From the NCBI GenBank assembly GCA_902767915.1, contig CACXJE010000020.1, positions 1-32,568 of the forward strand: DNA of 32,568 nt. The letters are read 5' to 3'. The translations under genes and the position numbers were made by a program. The stretch comes from Oscillospiraceae bacterium (lineage in GTDB: Bacteria; Bacillota; Clostridia; Oscillospirales; Oscillospiraceae). Below, in pieces: positions 14,074 to 22,012 of the stretch. Under the pieces are notes generated by a model. It had not been told where the DNA came from, ran no database searches, and saw nothing but the letters and a program-made list of their open reading frames with translations. How positions within the stretch are numbered: the first letter of the stretch is position 1; each line of letters opens with the position of its first letter.

Positions 14074-15435
14074 ATGAAAATCGTTGTAGTCGGCTGCGGC
14101 AAAATCGGAGAAGCGATCCTGAACGCCCTCACCTTGGAGGGCCACGATCTGGTGGTTGTGGACAATCGGGACCATGTGATCTCCGAGATTGTCAACAAAC
14201 ACGATGTCATGTGCGTTTGTGGCAACGGTGTTGACCGGGAAACGCTCTCCGAGGCCGGTGTGGAATCTGCCGAGCTCTTTATCGCGGTGACCGGTTCCGA
14301 TGAGCTCAATATGCTGAGCTGCCTGATTGCCAAGCGCATGGGCGCCCAGCACACCATCGCCCGGATCCGGAATCCTCAGTACAACGACAAGTCCCTGGGC
14401 TTCCTGCGGCAGCAGCTGGATATTTCCATGTCCATCAATCCGGAGCTGCTCACCGCCCAGGAGCTGTATCACATGCTGAAGCTTCCCTCCGCCGTCAAGG
14501 TGGAAACCTTCTCCCGCCGCAACTTTGAAATGATCGAGCTGCTTTTGAAGGAGGATTCCCCCTTCATCGGCGTTCCCCTCTACTCCCTCCGGGAACGGCA
14601 CAGCGCCAAGTTCCTGGTCTGCGTGGTGCAGCGGAAGAACCAGGTCATCATCCCCGACGGCGGCTTCGTCCTGCAAAGCGGCGACCGGATCGGTCTCACC
14701 GCCAAGCCCTCGGAGATCCAGAAGCTGCTGAAATCCCTGGGTCTGGCAAAAAAGCAGGCCAAGCGGGTCATGCTCCTGGGCGGCAGCCGGATTGCCTTCT
14801 ATCTGTCCAGAATGCTGATGTCCTCCGGCACCGACGTGAAGATCATCGATATGGACCGGGCCATGTGCCTGAAAATCAGCGAAATGCTCCCCGGCATCTC
14901 CACCATCTGCGGCGACGGCACCCACCAGGACCTGCTTCTGGAGGAGGGGCTGCTGGATCAGGACGCCTTCCTGTCTCTGACCGGCATGGACGAGGAGAAC
15001 ATCCTGGTTGCCTACTACGCCGCCACACAAAAGGTGCCCCGGGTCATCGCCAAGGTCAACCGGGACGAGATGGCCGCCATGGCCACCAGCATGGGTCTGG
15101 AAAGCATCATCTCCCCCAAGGACATTGTGGTGAACGTGGTGCTGCGGTATGCCCGGGCCCTCCAGGGCTCCATGGGCGTGGCCAGCATCGAGACCCTCTA
15201 TCAGCTGATGGACGGCGGCGCGGAGGCCGTGGAGTTCTGCGTCAAGGAGGATTCCGCCCTGACCCGCACCCCGCTGAAATCCCTGCCCATTAAGAAAAAC
15301 ACTCTGATCGCCGGCATCATCCGGGATCGCAGCACCATCATCCCCGCCGGCGACGATATGATCCTGCCCGGGGACCGGGTGGTGGTCATTGCCGGTGAGC
15401 ACAGGCTCAAGGAGCTCACCGATATTCTCAGATAG
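14074..15435 (+). CDS. trkA: Trk potassium uptake regulator TrkA
   Basis: A 453-residue cytoplasmic gating subunit with two RCK repeats. The first Rossmann fold has VVGCGKIGEAI (glycines 7, 9 and 12) and an acidic end of beta-2 (VVVDNRDHV), typical of NAD(H) binding. It is followed by an RCK_C/TrkA-C domain (ending GDRIGLTAKPSEIQKLL). The second repeat begins VMLLGGSRIAFYLSRML and ends in a second TrkA-C domain (GDRVVVIAGEHRLKELTDIL). The second glycine motif is degenerate (GGSRIA), common in TrkA second halves. GAGAGG precedes the ATG. trkH follows after 14 bases, so gate and channel are co-expressed. Confidence 0.95.
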   Translation: MKIVVVGCGKIGEAILNALTLEGHDLVVVDNRDHVISEIVNKHDVMCVCGNGVDRETLSEAGVESAELFIAVTGSDELNMLSCLIAKRMGAQHTIARIRNPQYNDKSLGFLRQQLDISMSINPELLTAQELYHMLKLPSAVKVETFSRRNFEMIELLLKEDSPFIGVPLYSLRERHSAKFLVCVVQRKNQVIIPDGGFVLQSGDRIGLTAKPSEIQKLLKSLGLAKKQAKRVMLLGGSRIAFYLSRMLMSSGTDVKIIDMDRAMCLKISEMLPGISTICGDGTHQDLLLEEGLLDQDAFLSLTGMDEENILVAYYAATQKVPRVIAKVNRDEMAAMATSMGLESIISPKDIVVNVVLRYARALQGSMGVASIETLYQLMDGGAEAVEFCVKEDSALTRTPLKSLPIKKNTLIAGIIRDRSTIIPAGDDMILPGDRVVVIAGEHRLKELTDILR

Positions 15436-15449
15436 GCGGAGGTCCGGCA

Positions 15450-16898
15450 ATGAATCGGAAAATGGTTTATTTTATGACCGGGCGGATCATTCTGATGGTG
15501 GGAGCCCTCATGTTCCTGCCCCTGGTGGTTTCCTTTATCTACCGGGACGGCGGAACCCTGTCGTTTCTGATCACCATCGGAAGCTGCGCCGCGGTGGGCC
15601 TGGGGCTGAGCCTGTCCTTCAAGCCCGACAGCCAGGTGATCTACGCCAAGGAGGGCTTTCTGATCACGGCCCTGACCTGGCTGACGGTGTCGGCCATCGG
15701 CGCCCTGCCCTTTGTAATCAGCGGTGAGATCCCCAATTTCATCGACGCCTTTTTTGAAACCGTCTCCGGCTTCACCACCACCGGCGCCTCCATTCTGACC
15801 AACGTGGAGGGCATGAGCCACTCCATGCTGTTCTGGCGGAGCTTTACCCACTGGATCGGCGGCATGGGCGTGCTGGTACTGATGGTGGCCGTGATGCCCA
15901 ATCTCTCCGGCCGCACCATCCATGTGCTGCGGGCGGAAATGCCCGGCCCCACCATGGGCAAGCTGGTGCCCCGGCTGCGGGACACCGCCAAGATCCTCTA
16001 CCTGCTCTACATCGTTCTGACCGCCCTGGAATTCGTCCTCCTGCTCTGCGGCGGGATGCCGATGTTTGACAGCGCCGTTCACGCCCTGGGCACCGCCGGC
16101 ACCGGCGGCTTCGGCATCCGGGGTGATTCCATCGGCAGCTACAGCCCCTACCTGCAGTGGGTGATCGCGGTGTTTATGATGCTCTTCGGCATCAACTTCA
16201 ACCTCTATTATCTGCTGGTCCTGCGGCGCTTCCGCTCCATCTTCCGCAGCGAGGAATTCTGGACCTATGTGATCGTGGTGCTGGCGGCCTCCGGGCTGAT
16301 CTGCTGGAACATCTTCACCCGGATGCACTACGCCTTCCCCGACGCGGTGCGCCACGCCTTCTTCCAGGTCAACACCGTGGTCAGCACCACAGGCTTCTCC
16401 ACCGTGGACTTCAACCTCTGGCCGGAGCTCTCCAAGACCATCCTGGTGCTGCTGATGTTCATGGGCGGCTGTGCCGGCTCCACCGCCGGCGGCCTCAAGG
16501 TCTCCCGCCTGGTGCTGCTGTTCAAGAACATCCGCCGGGAGCTGCGCCGGCTGCTGCACCCCCGCTCTGCGGCGGCGATCCGCTTTGAGGGAAAGGCCGT
16601 GGACAACTCCACCCTTTCCAGCGTCAACACCTATTTCGCCCTGTATATGGGCCTGCTGGCGGGCTTTGTCCTGATCGTCTCCTTCCAGCCCGGCTTCAAC
16701 TTCCTCTCCAACTTCACCGCCGTGGTCTCCTGCTTCAACAACATCGGCCCCGGTCTGGATCTGGTTGGTCCCAGCGCGAACTTTGCCGGCTACGGAGGCT
16801 TCTTCAAGGTCGTGCTCTCCTTTGCCATGCTGTTCGGACGGCTGGAGATCTATCCCATGCTGATCTCCATGTCCCCCTCCACCTGGATCAAAAAATAA
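15450..16898 (+). CDS. trkH: Trk potassium uptake channel TrkH
   Basis: A 482-residue membrane protein of the TrkH/KtrB superfamily that forms the potassium pathway gated by TrkA. All four pore-loop selectivity segments are visible: SGFTTTGAS (P1, near residue 110), GTAGTGGFG (P2), STTGFSTVDFN (P3) and FNNIGPGLD (P4). MGGCAGSTAGGLKVSR is the conserved stretch after P3 that forms the intramembrane gate region. GGCGGAGG lies before the ATG, 14 bases after trkA. No terminator is visible before the sortase gene 63 bases downstream, so read-through is possible. Confidence 0.95.
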   Translation: MNRKMVYFMTGRIILMVGALMFLPLVVSFIYRDGGTLSFLITIGSCAAVGLGLSLSFKPDSQVIYAKEGFLITALTWLTVSAIGALPFVISGEIPNFIDAFFETVSGFTTTGASILTNVEGMSHSMLFWRSFTHWIGGMGVLVLMVAVMPNLSGRTIHVLRAEMPGPTMGKLVPRLRDTAKILYLLYIVLTALEFVLLLCGGMPMFDSAVHALGTAGTGGFGIRGDSIGSYSPYLQWVIAVFMMLFGINFNLYYLLVLRRFRSIFRSEEFWTYVIVVLAASGLICWNIFTRMHYAFPDAVRHAFFQVNTVVSTTGFSTVDFNLWPELSKTILVLLMFMGGCAGSTAGGLKVSRLVLLFKNIRRELRRLLHPRSAAAIRFEGKAVDNSTLSSVNTYFALYMGLLAGFVLIVSFQPGFNFLSNFTAVVSCFNNIGPGLDLVGPSANFAGYGGFFKVVLSFAMLFGRLEIYPMLISMSPSTWIKK

Positions 16899-16961
16899 AC
16901 CCGGCTCCGGGCGCTGCGCCGCACTGTCCCACGCCGGCCTGCATGAAGGGAGGTTCCCCTT

Positions 16962-17846
16962 TTGTATCAAAAATCCAAACCGAAGCGGAAGCTGCTCTGG
17001 CTCCTGCTGCTGCTCCTGTCTCTGCTGCTGGTGGCTGCCGGCGGTTTCCTGCTGTGGCGGCATTTCCATGAGGACGCCTTTGACCCAAAGGACTTCCACA
17101 CCAAGTCCACCGAGGTGCAGCCGGAGACTCCCGGCACCGAGCCTCTGCCCACCGCGGAAACCGCCTCCGTCCCCGACACGGCGCCCGTCCCCACCGAGGA
17201 AGGCTCCACCGAGCCCGAGGAAACCGAGCCGCCTCTGCCCGACAATCCCATTGATTTCGACGGGCTGCAGGAGATCAATTCCGACGTCTACGCCTGGATC
17301 TATATCCCCATGGGGGACGAGAAGCTGGACATCGACCACCCGATCCTCCGGGCCAGATCCGGCGACGACGACAACTATTATCTCCACCACAACATCTACC
17401 GCAAATATCAGTTCAGCGGCTGCATCTACACCCAGCACTTGAACCACAAGGATTTCCAGGACCGGGTCACCGTGGTTTACGGGCACAATATGCTCAACGG
17501 CACCATGTTCACCAACCTGGTCTACTTCCTGAAAAACGATTTCTTCCAGGAGCATGACGTCTTCTATATCTACACGCCCGGTCACATTCTGACCTACCGG
17601 ATCGCGGCCGCCATTCAGTTCGACGACCGGCATCTGCTCAACTGCTTCGATTTCGACGACGACGAGGTCTATCAGAACTGGATCGACAACTATATTCTGC
17701 ATCCCAAATCCTACAACCGTGCCTATCGGGAGGACATCACCGTCACCACCGAGGACAAGCTGGTGATTCTGAGCACCTGTCTGGAGCACGGCAAATACCG
17801 TTTACTGGTACAGGGGGTATTGATTGATGACCAACCAACCAAGTGA
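16962..17846 (+). CDS. class B-type sortase
   Basis: A 294-residue membrane-anchored transpeptidase that attaches surface proteins to the cell wall. Layout: basic N terminus and helix (11-31), a Pro/Glu/Thr-rich stalk (about 45-95), then a sortase domain with His175 (VVYGHNML), Cys273 (LVILSTC) and Arg280 (KYRLLVQG). The DVYAWIYIPMGD and YLHHNIYRKYQFSGCIY segments fit the SrtB group. The start is TTG at 16962, preceded by AAGGGAGG with good spacing; the nearby ATG at 16943 is out of frame. The last 20 bases overlap the next gene. No sortase substrate can be identified in the window, since the only large surface protein is cut before its C terminus. Confidence 0.9.
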   Translation: MYQKSKPKRKLLWLLLLLLSLLLVAAGGFLLWRHFHEDAFDPKDFHTKSTEVQPETPGTEPLPTAETASVPDTAPVPTEEGSTEPEETEPPLPDNPIDFDGLQEINSDVYAWIYIPMGDEKLDIDHPILRARSGDDDNYYLHHNIYRKYQFSGCIYTQHLNHKDFQDRVTVVYGHNMLNGTMFTNLVYFLKNDFFQEHDVFYIYTPGHILTYRIAAAIQFDDRHLLNCFDFDDDEVYQNWIDNYILHPKSYNRAYREDITVTTEDKLVILSTCLEHGKYRLLVQGVLIDDQPTK

Positions 17847-19038
17847 AGACTCCCGCTCCGGAAAGTATCAGGGAAAATTCCTGAAGAACCCCGCGGCCGC
17901 TGCCGGAGCCGAAGACGGCGGCAAAAAAAGGAAGTCCCGCCGGGGACTTCTGGCGCTGCTGATCCTGCTGCTCTTTGCGGTACGGTTCGGCGCTGAAGCT
18001 GCCAAGGCCCTGACCATTGCGGACCGCTACGGCAACGGCGCCCGGATGCTGATCTACGGCGACGTCGCCCGGGTGGAGCTGGGCGACGCCATCCGCTCCA
18101 ACGACGGAGAAAAGGTCATCCAGATCGTGGATGAGCTGCCGGAAAACATGGATCCGGAGGAAGATGTCATTGTCCGGCAGGACGAGGGCGCCACGCTGAT
18201 CTATCACGGCCACACCTACCGTCTCAACCAGAACCTGGCCACCGTGCTGTTTCTGGGCGTGGACAAGCAGTTCACCGAGGAGGACAACCTCCCCGGCTCC
18301 GGCGGCCAGTCCGACGTGCTCCTGCTCATCGGCATCGACACCAAAACCGGCCGGGGCACCATTCTGAACATCAACCGGGACACCAAAGCCGAGGTGGACG
18401 AGTACACGGTGGGCGGCAGCTTCAACCGGACCGTGCTCGAGCAGATCACCCTGGCCTACGCCTACGGCGACGGCCATGAGAAAAGCTGCGAAAACACCAT
18501 GACCACCGTCAGCCGCCTGCTCTACAGCCTGCCCATCAGCACCTATGTGGCGCTGGATATGGAGGGGGTGGACGCGGCCAACGAGGCCGTGGGCGGCGTG
18601 CGGGTCAAATCCCTGCTCAGCTTTGAGCAGAGGGACGGAACCACCGTCCATGAGGGCGACCTCATCACCCTCCACGGCTACAGCCTGAACCGCTATATCC
18701 GCAAGCGTTCCCAGGACGTGGACGCCAACGTCGCCAGAATGGACCGGCAGAAGCAGTTCGTCACAGAGTTCACCAAAACCGTAATCCGTCAGTCCAAGGG
18801 GGACCTCACCTTCCCGGTGGATCTGTTCTCCGCCCTGTCTCCCTATATGATCACGGACATGGAGCTCCCCGACGTCACCTTCCTCAGCTCCTGCTTCCTC
18901 CAGCACGGGGCCAATTTCAGCTTCCGCTCCATCGACGGCACCTACACCACCGACAGCGAGGGCCATTCCCTGTTCCTGCCCGACGAGGTCGATCTGTTTG
19001 AGGCCGTTCTGCAGGTGTTTTATGTTCAGGCGGACTGA
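17827..19038 (+). CDS. LytR-CpsA-Psr (LCP) family protein
   Basis: A 403-residue protein with a basic cytoplasmic N terminus (GGKKRKSRRG), one membrane helix (about 40-54) and an extracytoplasmic LCP domain. LCP marks are LFLGVDKQF (142-150), SDVLLLIGID (162-171), NINRDTKAEV (181-190), and the arginine-rich block RYIRKRSQDVDANVARMDRQKQ (residues 289-310) that binds the polyprenyl-phosphate substrate. LCP enzymes move anionic glycopolymers from lipid carrier to peptidoglycan. AGGGGG precedes the ATG, and the gene overlaps the sortase end by 20 bases; a TTG three bases earlier is also possible. Being coupled to a sortase suggests a shared role in envelope assembly. Confidence 0.88.
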   Translation: MTNQPSEDSRSGKYQGKFLKNPAAAAGAEDGGKKRKSRRGLLALLILLLFAVRFGAEAAKALTIADRYGNGARMLIYGDVARVELGDAIRSNDGEKVIQIVDELPENMDPEEDVIVRQDEGATLIYHGHTYRLNQNLATVLFLGVDKQFTEEDNLPGSGGQSDVLLLIGIDTKTGRGTILNINRDTKAEVDEYTVGGSFNRTVLEQITLAYAYGDGHEKSCENTMTTVSRLLYSLPISTYVALDMEGVDAANEAVGGVRVKSLLSFEQRDGTTVHEGDLITLHGYSLNRYIRKRSQDVDANVARMDRQKQFVTEFTKTVIRQSKGDLTFPVDLFSALSPYMITDMELPDVTFLSSCFLQHGANFSFRSIDGTYTTDSEGHSLFLPDEVDLFEAVLQVFYVQAD

Positions 19039-19486
19039 GCCGGGGCCGAAGCCCGCCAAGGCCTGGCTGGGGATCCTCTGCGTACTGCTGGCTTCCCTGC
19101 CCTTCGGGGCCCTGACCGGTCTGATGGCCGGAGCAGGCGTTCTGGCAGGCCTGCCCTGTCTGGTCTGCGTGCCGCTGTGCGCCTATCTCTATGAGCGGAT
19201 TCTGAAGGAGCCCGGCAGCCAGGCCGGCCTCTGGATCGCCGCCCTGCTGGGGCTCGCGGTCTGCCTGACGGGTCTGTGCGTCGCCTACGTCCGGTACCTG
19301 TATCAGATGGATCTGGAATACGGCTACAGCCTGGAGCAGGCGGTGGGGCTGCTGCCCTCCGCCATCTGGGATCCGGAAAAGCTCCCCCTGGTCAGGGAAA
19401 ACCTGCTGTCTGTGTGCGCGGCCTTTCTGCTGGGGCTGTTTCTCGGCAGCCGGCTGCGCCGTCTGCGGCTGGACAAAAACGCATAA
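19022..19486 (+). CDS. small polytopic membrane protein of unknown function
   Basis: A 154-residue protein with about four hydrophobic helices (near 15-40, 40-58, 65-90 and 122-142), a short acidic loop between helices 3 and 4 (LYQMDLEYGYSLEQAVGLLP) and basic ends (RLRRLRLDK). I do not recognise a family. ATG 19022 is chosen because it overlaps the LCP stop by 17 bases, as in the sortase-LCP junction; an in-frame ATG at 18998 would overlap by 41. The ribosome binding site (AGGTG) is weak. The gene is last in the sortase-LCP chain and is followed by a strong hairpin, so it probably belongs to that envelope unit. Confidence 0.7.
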   Translation: MFRRTEPGPKPAKAWLGILCVLLASLPFGALTGLMAGAGVLAGLPCLVCVPLCAYLYERILKEPGSQAGLWIAALLGLAVCLTGLCVAYVRYLYQMDLEYGYSLEQAVGLLPSAIWDPEKLPLVRENLLSVCAAFLLGLFLGSRLRRLRLDKNA

Positions 19487-19498
19487 TCCCAAAAGAAT

Positions 19499-19537
19499 CC
19501 CCGTTCCTCCGACGTTCACAGCGTCGAGGGAACGGGG
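19499..19537. terminator. bidirectional terminator between the LCP unit and spo0A
   Basis: A long stem pairs CCCCGTTCC (19499-19507) with GGAACGGGG (19529-19537), extended inward by CGACG/CGTCG. T-rich DNA follows on both strands (ATTATTTCTT on plus, ATTCTTTT on minus). It serves two convergent genes. Confidence 0.85.
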
Positions 19538-19546
19538 ATTATTTCT

Positions 19547-20311
19547 TCAGCGTGCCGCCCGCAGCTCAGAGCTGCGCAGCTGCAGCTGCAGCCGATCCGC
19601 GATCAGTGCGATGAATTCGCTGTTGGTGGGCTTGCCCTTGGTGTTGGACACCGTGTAGCCGAAGAAGCGCTGCAGGGTATCCAGATCTCCCCGGTCCCAG
19701 GCCACCTCAATGGCGTGCCGGATGGCCCGCTCCACCCGGGAGGGGGTGGTGGAGAAGGTCTTCGCCACCTGGGGATAGAGCACCTTGGTGATGGCGTTGA
19801 TGACCTCCATATCCCCCACGGCAATGATGATGGCCTCCCGCAGATATTGGTAGCCCTTGATGTGGGCCGGGACGCCGATCTCATGGATCACATTGGTGAC
19901 CAGGGTTTCAATATCTCTGCCCTGGGTCTCCTGGCCGCCGCGGCCGATGCTCAGGATCTCCTCCATCCGGTCCAGGATCATCTGTCCGTCGCAGGGCTTG
20001 ACCATCAGATACTCCACGCCGCAGTCGGCGGTCACGGAGGCAATGTAGGCTGTGGAGATGGCAGACAGCATCAGGGTTTTCGGCCGCTGCTCCTGGGGCA
20101 GCTCCTTCAGAACGCTGACCCCATCGCCCCGGGGCAGCATCAGATCCAGAATCAGGAAATCCGGCCGGGTCTGCCGCAGCAGCTCCGCGGCCCGGATCCC
20201 GTCGGTCGCCACACCTGCCACCTCATAGCCCCGCTCCCGGACCAACTCGGCAAGATGCTCGCAGAACGCCTCGCTGCCGTCCGCTATCAGGACCTTTACA
20301 TATTTATCCAT
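19547..20311 (-). CDS. spo0A: sporulation master regulator Spo0A
   Basis: A 254-residue response regulator. The receiver (1-120) has Asp11, the phospho-acceptor Asp57 (FLILDLMLP) and a KP motif (LMVKPCD). The Spo0A_C DNA-binding domain follows from about 140, with the near-invariant block [20 protein letters not shown] close to the end. Phosphorylated Spo0A binds TGTCGAA boxes and starts sporulation. AAGGAGAGG precedes the ATG. The acidic pair usual in receivers (Asp-Asp) is Asp11-Gly12 here. Upstream lie a sigma-A promoter and a set of 0A boxes, consistent with autoregulation. No histidine kinase or phosphorelay gene is adjacent. Confidence 0.96.
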   Translation of the reverse strand: MDKYVKVLIADGSEAFCEHLAELVRERGYEVAGVATDGIRAAELLRQTRPDFLILDLMLPRGDGVSVLKELPQEQRPKTLMLSAISTAYIASVTADCGVEYLMVKPCDGQMILDRMEEILSIGRGGQETQGRDIETLVTNVIHEIGVPAHIKGYQYLREAIIIAVGDMEVINAITKVLYPQVAKTFSTTPSRVERAIRHAIEVAWDRGDLDTLQRFFGYTVSNTKGKPTNSEFIALIADRLQLQLRSSELRAAR

Positions 20312-20370
20312 TTGTTTCCTCTCCTTAACAATCGTTGAATGATTTGCTCTGTCTGTCTCTCAGCACTCAT

Positions 20371-20399
20371 AGACTACCATAAAAAAGCAGATTATTCAA
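20371..20399 (-). promoter_or_regulatory. probable sigma-A promoter of spo0A
   Basis: On the minus strand TTGAAT (20399-20394), 17 bases, then TAGTCT (20376-20371), 59 bases before the start codon. No convincing sigma-H element was found. Confidence 0.6.
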
Positions 20400-20439
20400 G
20401 AGAGAATGTAACAAATAGGGTCATTTTTTGTCACCCAAA

Positions 20440-20499
20440 TTCGACATTTTATAGATATAATTTGCATAAAAATGTCGACGCTTGTCGAAAACTGTCGAA
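20440..20499. promoter_or_regulatory. array of 0A boxes upstream of spo0A
   Basis: Three direct boxes on the plus strand start exactly 10 bases apart: TGTCGAC (20473), TGTCGAA (20483) and TGTCGAA (20493). An inverted copy, TTCGACA, lies at 20440-20446. They match the Spo0A~P consensus TGTCGAA and sit 41-100 bases upstream of the spo0A -35, directly after the galK stop. Confidence 0.8.
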
Positions 20500-20509
20500 A
20501 GACGGCGGT

Positions 20510-21733
20510 TCAGCCCAGCTCCAGCTCCGCCGCGCCAACCGGCCGGATTCTTCTGCGCTGACAGCTGCAGGCAGGCAGAAGGGTCTCCATCCGGGTCCGG
20601 AAGGACTCTGCCCGTTCCAGGGGCACATAGGCCTGGATCGTCCCGGCGAAGCCGCCGCCGTGGACCCGGCAGGCCCCCGCTCCCTCCAGGAGCTTTTCGC
20701 AGATCGCCAGGGTCAGGGCCATGGGCTGGGACGTGCTGCCGGTGGGATAGATATTCTGCAGATACCGCCAGGAGGAGAGGCCGGATTCCCGGACCAGGGA
20801 CAGATAAGCGGCGAAATCCTCCTGCCGCAGGGCCTCCCGCATGGCCAGGACCCGACGGTTTTCGTCATAGACGTGGATGGCCCGGAGAATGGCCCGGTCG
20901 GAGCAGGTCTTCCGCAGCGCAGGCAGCCGCTCGTAGAAGGCAGCCTCCTCCACCTCCGACAGAGCGCCTTTGCCGAACTGCCCGCACAGGGCCTTCAGCT
21001 CCCCGGGGATGGCCGCGTATTCGTCGGTCAGATCCGCGTGATCCGCGCCGCAGTTGACAATGTACAGCGCATAGCCGAAGCGCTCCGGATCCAGCTCCAG
21101 CTTCTCGGCCAGGGGCTCCGCCGGATCCCGGAAATCCATATAGGTCACGCCGCCCATGGCGCTGGCAGCCTGGTCCAGCAGGCCGCAGGGCTTGCCAAAG
21201 TAGACGTTCTCCACCCATTGGCCCAGCTTGGCCAGCTCCAGGGGTGCAAGTCCGGTCTCAAAAATCTCATTGAAGATCTCCGCCAGCAGCACCTCCACCG
21301 AGGCCGAGGAGGACAGGCCGCCCCCGGGCAGCACCGTGGAGTCGGCAAAGATGTCCAGACCCCGGAGCCGGCATCGGGGCGCGAAGGCCGCGATCATGCC
21401 CGCCACCAGGGAGCCGGAGCTCTGGGGTGGGATCTCCCTGTTCTGTTCCGGATCCACCGAAAGCGCACAGGGGGCGAAGCCCTTGGAGTGGAAGCGGATC
21501 CGGTCGGTGCCGTTTTCGGCCACAGCCGCCGCGGTATCCACGTCCACGGCTGCCGCCAGGACCCGTCCGTTCTGGTGGTCCGTATGATTGCCCCCCAGCT
21601 CGCTTCTGCCGGGGGCGGTGAAGTACCGGATCTGCGCCGGCCCATAGCCCAGGTCGGTCAGGGCCTTGGTCAGCTGTTCATAGCGGATCCGGTCCGCCGG
21701 GGTCTGATAGATTTGCTCGTATGTGTATTTCAT
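20510..21733 (-). CDS. galK: galactokinase (GHMP kinase family)
   Basis: A 407-residue enzyme that phosphorylates galactose at C1 in the Leloir pathway. The galactokinase signature is PGRSELGGNHTDHQNG (41-56). The ATP-binding motif is LPGGGLSSSAS (135-145), the catalytic Asp187 lies in CGLLDQAAS, and the third GHMP motif is RVHGGGFAGTIQAYVP near the C terminus. The start is ATG 21733 (AGGCGGGTG upstream); the frame is open for 24 more residues, but those lie over the promoter. No other Leloir genes are adjacent. No terminator was seen between its stop and spo0A, so read-through into spo0A is possible. Confidence 0.92.
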   Translation of the reverse strand: MKYTYEQIYQTPADRIRYEQLTKALTDLGYGPAQIRYFTAPGRSELGGNHTDHQNGRVLAAAVDVDTAAAVAENGTDRIRFHSKGFAPCALSVDPEQNREIPPQSSGSLVAGMIAAFAPRCRLRGLDIFADSTVLPGGGLSSSASVEVLLAEIFNEIFETGLAPLELAKLGQWVENVYFGKPCGLLDQAASAMGGVTYMDFRDPAEPLAEKLELDPERFGYALYIVNCGADHADLTDEYAAIPGELKALCGQFGKGALSEVEEAAFYERLPALRKTCSDRAILRAIHVYDENRRVLAMREALRQEDFAAYLSLVRESGLSSWRYLQNIYPTGSTSQPMALTLAICEKLLEGAGACRVHGGGFAGTIQAYVPLERAESFRTRMETLLPACSCQRRRIRPVGAAELELG

Positions 21734-21764
21734 GGGAGTCACCCGCCTGTAAATTAGTAATAGT

Positions 21765-21793
21765 ATTATAGCACAGATCTCCCCGGAAGGAAA
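21765..21793 (-). promoter_or_regulatory. promoter of galK with extended -10
   Basis: On the minus strand the extended -10 TGCTATAAT (21773-21765), with a weak -35 TTTCCT (21793-21788) 17 bases upstream of the TATAAT hexamer. Confidence 0.7.
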
Positions 21794-21890
21794 CTCTTTT
21801 TTCACCGTCTTTCCGTTCTGTTCCGCCGCAGGGCCGGCCCCAAAGCAGGACGGATTCCGGTGCTTTTTTGTGAATCCGGGGTTTGGTTGA

Positions 21891-21919
21891 TTGACAGTCC
21901 GGGTTTTTCCGTATATAAT
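21891..21919 (+). promoter_or_regulatory. perfect consensus sigma-A promoter of the MBOAT operon
   Basis: TTGACA (21891-21896), 17 bases, TATAAT (21914-21919), so both hexamers and the spacing are ideal. A small inverted repeat, CGGATTC/GAATCCG (21851-21857 and 21872-21878), lies just upstream. The leader to the MBOAT start is about 90 bases. Confidence 0.92.
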
Positions 21920-22012
21920 AAAGAGAAAATCCCTTGCGTTTTCCCGGGGCCGGTTCCACGGCCGAACGCGGATACAGTACGCAATCCTGCCCGAACATCG
22001 GAGGAACCTCGC

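Noticed and set aside
15201-17789. 862-residue minus-strand frame across trkA, trkH and the sortase
   Set aside because: Antisense shadow of three well supported genes; Gln/Gly/His/Val-rich with no start signals.
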